Assembly (NCBI GenBank): GCA_040235565.1
Contig: JBECLA010000120.1
Location: forward strand, 1 to 5,548
Source of the DNA: JAHEIJ01 sp040235565
GTDB taxonomy: Bacteria; Pseudomonadota; Gammaproteobacteria; UBA6429; Thiohalophilaceae
Reading direction: 5' to 3'
Length of the DNA stretch: 5,548 bases
Part shown: positions 1 to 5,548 of the stretch, piece by piece
How positions within the stretch are numbered: position 1 is the first letter of the stretch
Layout: each line of letters opens with the position of its first letter
Translations under genes and position numbers: made by a program
The notes under the pieces: model-generated
Database searches by the model: none
Seen by the model: the letters and a program-made list of their open reading frames with translations, nothing else
Told to the model about the DNA's origin: nothing

Positions 1-1970
1 GCACGATTGATACGGGAACCGAATGGCGCGTGGATAACGAAATGCATGTCGCCGGTTTCATCAAAGAAGCGTTCAAACACAATGCGTTGCTGGGTTGGCA
101 GCACACCAAGCGCGGCCTTGGCTGTCGCCAGATAAGTGACTAACTGTTCCGCGGCCGCAGGCGGCAGATGCAATGCATCTTGTATATAGTGGTAAGCCGT
201 TTCCTGTCCCTGTTCGAGCTTGTGATCCACTGTCGCACGCAGTTCTGACACGGCATGCGAGAGTTCATCACTGCGCCCCGGCGCTTCGCCAAACCAGAAG
301 GGGATGTTGGGCGGTTGACCATGGGCATCTTCTGCATAGACGCGTCCCTGTTCGATTTTTAACATGCGATAGGAACTGTTACCGAGTTGAAAAATATCAC
401 CCGGCAGACTTTCAAAGGCGAAATCTTCATTCAGGGTGCCGATAAAGATCCCTTCCGGTTGCAGGATGACGTTGTAATCAAATTGATCCGGAATGGTGCC
501 GCCATTGGTAAGAGCGGTCAGACGCGCGCCGCGGCGTGGGCGGAGCATGCCATGTACTGCATCGCGATGCAGGTAGGCACCGCGGCGGCCACGGCGGGTG
601 TGAAAACCGTCGCTTAACATTTTGACCACCGCCAGGAATTGCTCAAAGGTCAGCTTGCGATAGGGCCAGGCACGGTTGAAGCTGTTATAAAGATCACGTT
701 CATGCCATTCCTGGCTGGCGACTTCCGCCACGATCTGTTGCGCCAGCACATCCAGAGGGTGAGCGGGAATATGAATTTGATCCAGTTCATCGCGCTGAAT
801 TGCGGCCAGCATGGCGCTGCATTCCACCAGATCATCACGGGACAAGGGAAACAGGCGCCCCTTGGGAATGGCATCCAGGCGATGGCCGGAACGTCCGACC
901 CGTTGCAGCAAGGTCGCAATGATATGGGGTGAACCGAGCTGACACACCAGATCCACCTCGCCGATATCGATCCCGAGTTCCAGGGAGGCCGTCGCCACCA
1001 GTGCCCGCAGCTTGCCCTGCTTGAGACGTTGCTCGGCATCGAGGCGATGTTCCTTGGCCAGACTGCCGTGATGGGCGGTGACGGCATCTTCTCCCAGCCG
1101 TTCTGCCAGGGCGGCCGCTGCCCGCTCGGCCAGACGCCGGGTATTGACAAAAATCAGCGTAGTGCGATGCGCCTCGATCAGTTGTTGCAGGCGGTCATAA
1201 ATCTCGCCCCATACCTCGTTTGCCATCACGGCTTCCAGCGGGGAACCGGTAACCTCGATCTGTAATTCCCGTTGGCGCACATGACCGGTATCGATGATCT
1301 GGCACGGGGTCGTTGCTGAACCTGTCAGGTATTGCGCCATGGTTTCGATCGGTTTTTGCGTGGCGGACAGGCCAATCCGAACCGGTGCTGCGGGGGTGAG
1401 ATGCGCCAGGCGTTCGAGTGACAGAGTAAGGTGGGCGCCGCGCTTATTGCCTGCCAGGGCATGGATTTCATCCACGATGACACTGCGGACGGTGCGCAGC
1501 ATGTCGCGACCCGATTCCGAGGTCAGCAGGATATATAACGACTCGGGGGTGGTGACCAGAATGTGGGGCGGGTTGCGCTTCATGGCCTCACGTTCCGCCT
1601 GTGAGGTATCACCCGTCCGCACCTGGGCGCGGATGGGTACATCCGGCAAACCCGATTCCAGCAGCGCATCCCGGATGCCATTCAAAGGCAGTTCCAGGTT
1701 TTTGTGAATGTCATTGGACAGGGCTTTCAGGGGGGACACGTACAGAATCCGGGTTTCGGTCGGCAGGGTATCTTGCAGGCCGACCTGGACCAGGTGATCG
1801 ATCGCCGCCAGGAAGGCCGCCAGGGTCTTGCCCGCCCCGGTGGGGGCCGCAATCAAGGTGGGTTGGCCCGATTGAATGGCGGGCCAGGCCAGGCGTTGCA
1901 CCTCCGAAGGTGCATCAAAATGCCGGTTGAACCAACGGCTGACAGCAGGATGAAACAGAGACTGGGGCAT
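1..1970 (-). CDS. lhr: Lhr-family ATP-dependent DNA helicase, 3'-truncated by the window edge
   Basis: Superfamily 2 helicase of the Lhr (large helicase-related) family: an ATP-driven 3'-to-5' DNA translocase that unwinds RNA:DNA and DNA duplexes and is tied to DNA repair in the cytoplasm. I translated 656 codons from the ATG at 1970; the frame is open at position 1, so the C-terminus is missing. Motifs in order: Q25 in PSEVQRLAWP, Walker A APTGAGKT (42-49), Ia SPLKAL (79-84), TPES (141-144), DEIH (167-170), SAT (202-204), TASLELGIDIG (327-337) and QRVGRSGH (356-363). A winged-helix region (about 390-480) and the start of the Lhr-specific domain follow, with FWFGEAPGR at 558-566. That tryptophan probably matches the DNA-contacting Trp of mycobacterial Lhr. 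The N-terminus (FHPAVSRWFNRHF) resembles long-form Lhr (about 1,400-1,500 aa) rather than the shorter ligase-associated helicase. No clear Shine-Dalgarno precedes the ATG, but homology begins right after it. Family assignment is firm; full length is unknown. Confidence 0.95.
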   Translation of the reverse strand, partial: MPQSLFHPAVSRWFNRHFDAPSEVQRLAWPAIQSGQPTLIAAPTGAGKTLAAFLAAIDHLVQVGLQDTLPTETRILYVSPLKALSNDIHKNLELPLNGIRDALLESGLPDVPIRAQVRTGDTSQAEREAMKRNPPHILVTTPESLYILLTSESGRDMLRTVRSVIVDEIHALAGNKRGAHLTLSLERLAHLTPAAPVRIGLSATQKPIETMAQYLTGSATTPCQIIDTGHVRQRELQIEVTGSPLEAVMANEVWGEIYDRLQQLIEAHRTTLIFVNTRRLAERAAAALAERLGEDAVTAHHGSLAKEHRLDAEQRLKQGKLRALVATASLELGIDIGEVDLVCQLGSPHIIATLLQRVGRSGHRLDAIPKGRLFPLSRDDLVECSAMLAAIQRDELDQIHIPAHPLDVLAQQIVAEVASQEWHERDLYNSFNRAWPYRKLTFEQFLAVVKMLSDGFHTRRGRRGAYLHRDAVHGMLRPRRGARLTALTNGGTIPDQFDYNVILQPEGIFIGTLNEDFAFESLPGDIFQLGNSSYRMLKIEQGRVYAEDAHGQPPNIPFWFGEAPGRSDELSHAVSELRATVDHKLEQGQETAYHYIQDALHLPPAAAEQLVTYLATAKAALGVLPTQQRIVFERFFDETGDMHFVIHAPFGSRINR

Positions 1971-2005
1971 GTCACAATCATGGCAGTGTGAAGACAAAGC
2001 GTCCA

Positions 2006-2019
2006 GACCGTTATCGGTC
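2006..2019. promoter_or_regulatory. 14-nt inverted repeat in the divergent lhr / synthase-like intergenic gap
   Basis: The sequence GACCG-TTAT-CGGTC has two perfect 5-nt arms around a 4-nt centre. After one A/G mismatch, two more C-G pairs are possible on the outside (2003-2004 with 2021-2022). It lies in the 75-nt gap between two divergent starts, 36 nt upstream of the lhr ATG and 26 nt upstream of the synthase-like ATG. This placement fits an operator controlling both genes, or a short hairpin in the plus-strand leader. An arm this short can occur by chance, and no convincing -35/-10 pair was seen here for either gene. The regulatory role is inference. Confidence 0.35.
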
Positions 2020-2032
2020 GGGGCAGCCCAGC

Positions 2033-2037
2033 AGGAA
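2033..2037 (+). promoter_or_regulatory. Ribosome binding site of the synthase-like gene
   Basis: AGGAA lies 8 nt before the ATG at 2046, a standard Shine-Dalgarno spacing. It supports that ATG as the start. The diverging lhr start has no comparable site. Confidence 0.7.
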
Positions 2038-2045
2038 TCCGCAGC

Positions 2046-2798
2046 ATGGCCATTGTGTGGCAGAAGAATCTCGACGGCATCCGCTATGAAGTGCGGACGG
2101 CCGGCAAAACCCGCCGCCTGTATACCAACGGGGTGTTTCACAGCCAGTATCATCCCGACCGCCCCACCACCGGGGGAATCTGGGATCTGCTGATGTTGCC
2201 AGCGTTGTTTCAGGCACCCCGTAAAGTTCAACGGGTACTGGTGCTGGGCGTGGGTGGGGGCGCGGTTATTCGCCAGCTGCAGCGTTATGTACAGCCGAAA
2301 AGCATTATCGGGGTTGAACTTAACCCGGTTCATTTACAGGTGGCCCGGCGCTTTTTCGGTGTAGACCACCGAATTGCCGAGTTACATCAGGCCGAAGCGG
2401 TGACCTGGCTGGAAACGTATGAGGGACCACCCTTTGATATGATCATTGAGGATCTGTTCGGGGAGCAAAACGGGGAACCGCTGAGGGCGGTGAAGGCCGA
2501 TATTACGTGGTGTGATGCCCTGTCCCGCCACCTCAGCCGCGAAGGGATACTGGTGATGAACTTTATTGACTCTGCCGAGATGCGACAGAGTGAATGTGTG
2601 AACAAGCGCTACCTTGCTCAACATTTTAAATCCGCCTTCCAGTTCACCCTGCCACTCTATGAGAACGTCATTGTTGCCCTGCTCCGATTCCAGGCAGACA
2701 GTCGAACACTGCATGCACACCTGAAAAAGCATTTGCTCCTGGAAGCTGCACGTAAATCTGAGGCTATGAATTTTCGCCTTCGGCGGATGCCTCGCTAG
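2046..2798 (+). CDS. Spermidine synthase-like (SpeE-fold) protein, probably not a true aminopropyltransferase
   Basis: A complete 250-residue cytoplasmic protein with no signal peptide or membrane segment. The N-terminal part carries RRLYTNGVFHSQYHP (23-37), matching the short beta domain and gate region of spermidine synthases. A Rossmann-type methyltransferase fold follows: glycine loop VLVLGVGGG (64-72), then the acidic residue in GVELNP (E91), which normally contacts the nucleoside ribose. Where true SpeE proteins have an aspartate-rich D-(S/T)-(S/T)-D-P catalytic motif, this protein reads FDMIIEDLFGE (130-140). The GGGDGG loop is also changed to GVGGGA. At 250 residues it is shorter than typical SpeE (about 280-300). 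I infer binding of SAM or decarboxylated SAM but an unknown acceptor; automated pipelines would probably label it spermidine synthase. It has a good Shine-Dalgarno, starts 75 nt from divergent lhr, and has no speD (SAM decarboxylase) beside it in this window. Fold assignment is confident, reaction is not. Confidence 0.85.
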   Translation: MAIVWQKNLDGIRYEVRTAGKTRRLYTNGVFHSQYHPDRPTTGGIWDLLMLPALFQAPRKVQRVLVLGVGGGAVIRQLQRYVQPKSIIGVELNPVHLQVARRFFGVDHRIAELHQAEAVTWLETYEGPPFDMIIEDLFGEQNGEPLRAVKADITWCDALSRHLSREGILVMNFIDSAEMRQSECVNKRYLAQHFKSAFQFTLPLYENVIVALLRFQADSRTLHAHLKKHLLLEAARKSEAMNFRLRRMPR

Positions 2799-2960
2799 TT
2801 AACAAAAGCAATAATGAAATAAGCAAAAGTTATTTTTTATAAAAGTGTTGTGATAGGAAATTGATATTGACTCTTTAAATGGCTTGTCCGGTTCGTGCAG
2901 AATGTCATTAATCCGTTGTAAATTCCCGACAAAGATGTGAATAAATCTAACCAAATCCGA
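2799..2960. other. AT-rich convergent intergenic gap with no recognised element
   Basis: This 162-nt gap separates the converging stop codons of the synthase-like gene and the secreted-protein gene. It is much richer in A+T than the surrounding genes, especially around 2800-2880. I found no GC-rich hairpin followed by a T-run on either strand, no tRNA-like fold and no credible small reading frame. The only symmetry is an A/T-only arm pair at 2830-2842. Termination of the two converging transcripts is therefore unexplained; it may be Rho-dependent or rely on collision. Confidence 0.5.
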
Positions 2961-3809
2961 TTACAGAAGTTTTCCCTTGTCGAATAGCTCCTTTGCCGTA
3001 TTCCGCATTTCCTTTGTGCTAATGGATTTGCATGTCGGCATTTCGAATGTATCTTTTAAAATGTCTGCAGGTTTGAGTTTCTCAACTGTCACTACCCGAG
3101 TTTTCTGGGTAGTTATCTCTTCCTCGTTTTTAATCACGTTCGTGAGTTTCACTACAGATTCTTGTTTGAGGATCGACCCGTGTAAATTTGCCGCCCACTG
3201 ATCAATCAGTTTGTCGAGTTGCGGGTAGCCTGAATTAGACAAGGCCTCGAGCCAGCGTTTCCTGACGGGGTGCATCTCCATTTCGGTGCTGTACCAGATG
3301 TCATCGGTGATATGAACCTTATAGTTATATTTTTTTAAAAGCACCGATGCTTTACCGGCAGCGGTGGTAACCAGGCGCACGCGGGTGGTTGGGTAGCCAA
3401 GGACTTTCGGTCCTTTCTGTTCCAGGACTTTTTTGACCTCAGGGTCGGTTATTTCCAGGTTAGCGATGCCTTGTACTTTTAGCGCGAGGCTGCCCAGATA
3501 CTGGAAGAACTCACCCGTATCCATCTGTGCGCAATATGCTTCTTGTTTATTTCCTATTAACCAAGTGTTACCACCGTCGATGGTTAAAAGATAAGGAGTA
3601 TTAGCGGATGCTTTCTCCTCATTGCCCAGGAGTTCGATGCGTACTTTCTTATCACCATCAATGGTGATGATTTCGGTGTCCTTATCCTTTGCTTCTTCCT
3701 TCTCTACAATGTCGGTGACAATGGTAACGCGGAGAGGGTCAGCAGTGACTGGTAGTGTCATGAACAGGAAAACCAGGAAAGTAAGCCAAATGCGAGATTG
3801 GGTAGACAT
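2961..3809 (-). CDS. Secreted protein of unknown function, DUF4412-like layout
   Basis: I do not recognise this 282-residue protein as a named gene. It begins with a clear Sec signal peptide: polar MSTQSR, hydrophobic core at about 7-21, and a probable signal peptidase I site after VTA (22-24), before DP. There is no lipobox cysteine and no later membrane segment, so it should be periplasmic or exported. The mature part is lysine-rich and looks beta-rich, with IDGDKKVRIELLG (50-62), LLTIDGGNTWLI (74-85) and GYPTTRVRLVTT (138-149). Near the end, VEKLKPADILKDTFEMP (242-258) resembles the closing segment of DUF4412-type periplasmic proteins; that match is from memory and tentative. Two cysteines (C93, C260) could form a disulfide. 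The ATG at 3809 has AGGTG 4 nt upstream. The gene lies 65 nt downstream of yheS on the same strand. Its GC content is lower than that of lhr, perhaps from weak constraint or past transfer. Confidence 0.85.
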   Translation of the reverse strand: MSTQSRIWLTFLVFLFMTLPVTADPLRVTIVTDIVEKEEAKDKDTEIITIDGDKKVRIELLGNEEKASANTPYLLTIDGGNTWLIGNKQEAYCAQMDTGEFFQYLGSLALKVQGIANLEITDPEVKKVLEQKGPKVLGYPTTRVRLVTTAAGKASVLLKKYNYKVHITDDIWYSTEMEMHPVRKRWLEALSNSGYPQLDKLIDQWAANLHGSILKQESVVKLTNVIKNEEEITTQKTRVVTVEKLKPADILKDTFEMPTCKSISTKEMRNTAKELFDKGKLL

Positions 3810-3813
3810 GTGG

Positions 3814-3818
3814 CACCT
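3814..3818 (-). promoter_or_regulatory. Ribosome binding site of the secreted-protein gene
   Basis: On the minus strand AGGTG lies 4 nt before the ATG at 3809. The spacing is short but usable. Together with the signal peptide that begins directly at this ATG, it supports the chosen start. Confidence 0.5.
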
Positions 3819-3858
3819 GTTGACTAGTAATGGGAGTTAATCGATATCAACACCAAGC

Positions 3859-3870
3859 TTACTATAGTAA
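3859..3870. promoter_or_regulatory. Perfect 12-bp palindrome, possible operator or -10 region
   Basis: TTACTATAGTAA is identical to its own reverse complement. It lies in the 65-nt gap between the yheS stop and the secreted-protein start. It contains TATAGT, one base away from the sigma-70 -10 consensus TATAAT, in the correct orientation for the secreted-protein gene; transcription would then begin about 45 nt before its ATG. Hexamers 16-18 nt further upstream, inside the end of yheS, match TTGACA poorly (for example CAAGCA). A regulator-dependent promoter, a plain operator or chance are all possible. Confidence 0.3.
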
Positions 3871-3874
3871 AAGT

Positions 3875-5548
3875 CTATTTCATTGCTTGGAGTTCTTCAC
3901 TTTTGGTCAACCAGATTTCTTCAGTCTGATTGATCTGTCTCTGGATATCTGCTTGTTTTGTCAGAAGTTCTTTGAGTCGAGGTTTATTTGCCTCCTCGTA
4001 CAAGGATGAATCGGCCAGGCTCCGCTGTAAGTCTTTCTTGCACGATTCAAGTTCGGTGAGTTTGGTCTCAAGTCGCTGAATTTCACTGCGTAATGGTTGC
4101 AAACGCCTGCGTTTTTCGGCGGCTTCCTGCCGCTGGAGTTTACGGGCTGCTGCCGTATGATTCGCCAGAGGTATCGCATCCGGTTGTGGTTCGGGGGTTG
4201 CCGTTTGTTGCAAGTATTGACGGTAATCCTCCAGATCACCGTCAAAGGCACTAAGTCTGCCTGCATGAACCAGATAGAACTGATCGGTGACCGTTCGCAA
4301 GAGATGACGATCATGGGAAATGATCACCATTGCACCTTCAAAGTTTTGCAAAGCGGTGCTCAGTGCCAGGCGCATTTCCAGGTCGAGATGATTGGTCGGT
4401 TCGTCGAGTAATAACAGATTTGGTTTTTGATACACCAGCATAGCCAGTACCAGACGCGCCTTCTCACCCCCCGAGAATGGTGCTATCGGTTCCAGGGCCC
4501 GTTCTCCCTGAAAGCCAAAGCCACCCAGGAAGTCGCGCAGCTGTTTTTCCTGCATCTGTTTATCCAGACGTTGCAGGTGGGCGAGGGGAGAATCCTCGGG
4601 TTGAAGTTGTTCCAGTTGATGTTGAGCAAAATAACCCAGCTGCAGATAACGCGCAGGCTGGCGCTTCCCGCCGAGTGGTGGTAATTCGCCAGCCAACAGT
4701 TTAATGAGCGTGGATTTACCGGCACCATTCGGACCTAACAGGCCGATACGATCGCCGGGTGCCAGACTGAGATTGAGTTGCTCCAGCAAAGGGCGTTGTG
4801 CATAACCGGCAGCGGCCTCTTCCAGCTGTAACAACGGCCTGGGTAACCTGGCGGGGGAGGCAAAGCTGAAATGAAAAGGTGAATCCACATGTGCCGGGGC
4901 AATCAGGGTCATGCGTTCCAGCGCCTTGAGACGACTCTGGGCCTGGCGAGCCTTGGTGGCCTTGGCACGAAAGCGATCCACAAAAGCGCGTATGTGGGCG
5001 ACTTCGCGTTGTTGCTTTTCGTGGACAGCATGTTGTTGTGCCAGCTGTTCTGCGCGTTGTTGCTCAAAGTTAGTGTAATTCCCTGTGTAAAGGGTTACAC
5101 GCTGCTGTTCGATATGGGCAATACGGTTCACAATCCGATCCAGAAAATCCCGATCATGAGAAATCAACAGTAAGGTGCCAGGATAACTTTGTAGCCAGTT
5201 TTCAAGCCAGATTACGGCATCAAGATCCAGGTGATTGGTAGGTTCATCCAGTAACAGGATATCCGAACGGCACATCAGGGCCTGGGCCAGGTTGAGGCGC
5301 ATTCGCCAGCCACCCGAGAAGGTTGCCACGTTTTGCTGATATTGGGATGCCGCAAACCCGAGACCATTCAACAATCGGGCACCACGGGTTGTCGCTGTAT
5401 AGGCGTCTATCGCTTCCATCTCACTGTGGATTCGCGCCTGTTGTATACCGTCATTGTTTTGCTCGGCCTCGGTGAGATGCGCCTGCAACTGACGCAGGGC
5501 GCTATCACCATCGATGACATATTCGATAGCAGGCCTGGCAACGGCCGG
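3875..5548 (-). CDS. yheS: ABC-F family ATPase YheS, 5'-truncated by the window edge
   Basis: A soluble tandem-ATPase ABC-F protein; this family binds the ribosomal E site and helps rescue or tune translating ribosomes, and has no transporter membrane domain. 557 residues are visible, and the frame is open at 5548. The first visible part, IEYVIDGD, aligns with residues about 80-90 of E. coli YheS, so roughly 75-80 N-terminal residues, including the first Walker A, are missing. Visible numbering: domain 1 signature FSGGW (77-81), Walker B ILLLDE (97-102) with EPTNHLD, switch histidine at 131. The interdomain linker (about 160-222) carries RFRAKATKARQAQSR and APAHVDSPF. Domain 2 has Walker A GPNGAGKST (272-280), signature FSGGE (358-362), Walker B LLLLDE (378-383) and histidine 412. 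A charged coiled-coil C-terminal extension runs from about 469 to 557. Both visible catalytic sets look intact. A TTG at 5488 is only an internal codon, not the start. The YheS call rests on similarity along the whole visible length. Confidence 0.96.
   Translation of the reverse strand, partial: PAVARPAIEYVIDGDSALRQLQAHLTEAEQNNDGIQQARIHSEMEAIDAYTATTRGARLLNGLGFAASQYQQNVATFSGGWRMRLNLAQALMCRSDILLLDEPTNHLDLDAVIWLENWLQSYPGTLLLISHDRDFLDRIVNRIAHIEQQRVTLYTGNYTNFEQQRAEQLAQQHAVHEKQQREVAHIRAFVDRFRAKATKARQAQSRLKALERMTLIAPAHVDSPFHFSFASPARLPRPLLQLEEAAAGYAQRPLLEQLNLSLAPGDRIGLLGPNGAGKSTLIKLLAGELPPLGGKRQPARYLQLGYFAQHQLEQLQPEDSPLAHLQRLDKQMQEKQLRDFLGGFGFQGERALEPIAPFSGGEKARLVLAMLVYQKPNLLLLDEPTNHLDLEMRLALSTALQNFEGAMVIISHDRHLLRTVTDQFYLVHAGRLSAFDGDLEDYRQYLQQTATPEPQPDAIPLANHTAAARKLQRQEAAEKRRRLQPLRSEIQRLETKLTELESCKKDLQRSLADSSLYEEANKPRLKELLTKQADIQRQINQTEEIWLTKSEELQAMK

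Noticed and set aside
650..1150. Minus-strand reading frame of 166 codons
   Set aside because: It lies inside lhr in another frame of the same strand, whereas the lhr frame carries every expected helicase motif. Its tryptophan- and proline-rich translation is typical of an off-frame product of GC-rich coding DNA.
1294..1930. Two overlapping plus-strand reading frames
   Set aside because: They are antisense to the helicase motor domains, low in complexity, rich in Gly, Arg and Pro, and match no family I recognise. They are shadows of lhr.
1..1970. Assignment of the helicase to the DNA ligase-associated DEXH group
   Set aside because: Its N-terminus and domain text resemble long-form Lhr, and no ligase, exonuclease or metallophosphoesterase partner gene is visible upstream. 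The unseen C-terminus would settle this.
2382..2732. Minus-strand reading frame of 116 codons opposite the synthase-like gene
   Set aside because: The plus strand has a coherent Rossmann fold and a ribosome binding site; the antisense translation shows no motifs.
2775..2785. CGCC-TTC-GGCG hairpin near the end of the synthase-like gene as a terminator
   Set aside because: It is only 4 bp, lies inside the coding sequence and is not followed by a T-run.
2830..2842. TTAT-N5-ATAA symmetry with a T-run as a bidirectional terminator
   Set aside because: The arms are only 4 nt and consist of A/T pairs alone, too weak for an intrinsic terminator; expected by chance in such AT-rich sequence.
5486..5488. 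TTG as the start codon of the ABC-F gene
   Set aside because: The frame is open for 20 more codons to the window edge, and those codons (including EYVIDGD) match internal YheS sequence. The true start lies outside the window.

Overview
The window looks like a chromosomal housekeeping segment from a gammaproteobacterium. The strongest taxonomic hint is the ABC-F protein at the right end, which reads like a close relative of Escherichia coli YheS along its whole visible length. The genus cannot be told from this sequence. There are no RNA genes, insertion sequences, CRISPR arrays, phage genes or integrases. The window contains four protein genes, and the two at the edges are cut by the window boundary.

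Layout, left to right. Positions 1-1970 (minus strand) hold the N-terminal 656 codons of a long-form Lhr superfamily 2 DNA helicase; its C-terminus lies beyond the left edge. A 75-nt intergenic gap follows, containing a 14-nt inverted repeat (2006-2019). Diverging from lhr, at 2046-2798 (plus strand), is a 250-residue spermidine-synthase-fold protein. It keeps the SAM-type nucleotide-binding fold but lacks the catalytic aspartate motif of true aminopropyltransferases. A 162-nt AT-rich convergent gap (2799-2960) carries no recognisable intrinsic terminator. At 2961-3809 (minus strand) is a secreted, lysine-rich protein of 282 residues that I cannot name; its layout resembles DUF4412-type periplasmic proteins. 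At 3875-5548 (minus strand) is an ABC-F ATPase of the YheS type, lacking only about its first 75-80 residues, which lie beyond the right edge.

Functional picture. Lhr belongs to DNA repair and YheS to ribosome/translation maintenance. The middle two genes have no assigned function. The exported-protein gene lies 65 nt downstream of yheS on the same strand and could be cotranscribed with it, although a palindrome containing a weak -10-like hexamer lies in the gap. Lhr and the synthase-like gene are divergent and share one short control region. The sequence shows no pathway connecting the four genes. GC content falls clearly from the lhr region to the secreted-protein gene and the gap beside it.

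I found no convincing evidence of an undescribed multi-gene system. The points most worth a second look are the degenerate synthase, the orphan secreted protein, and the inverted repeats in the two short intergenic gaps.
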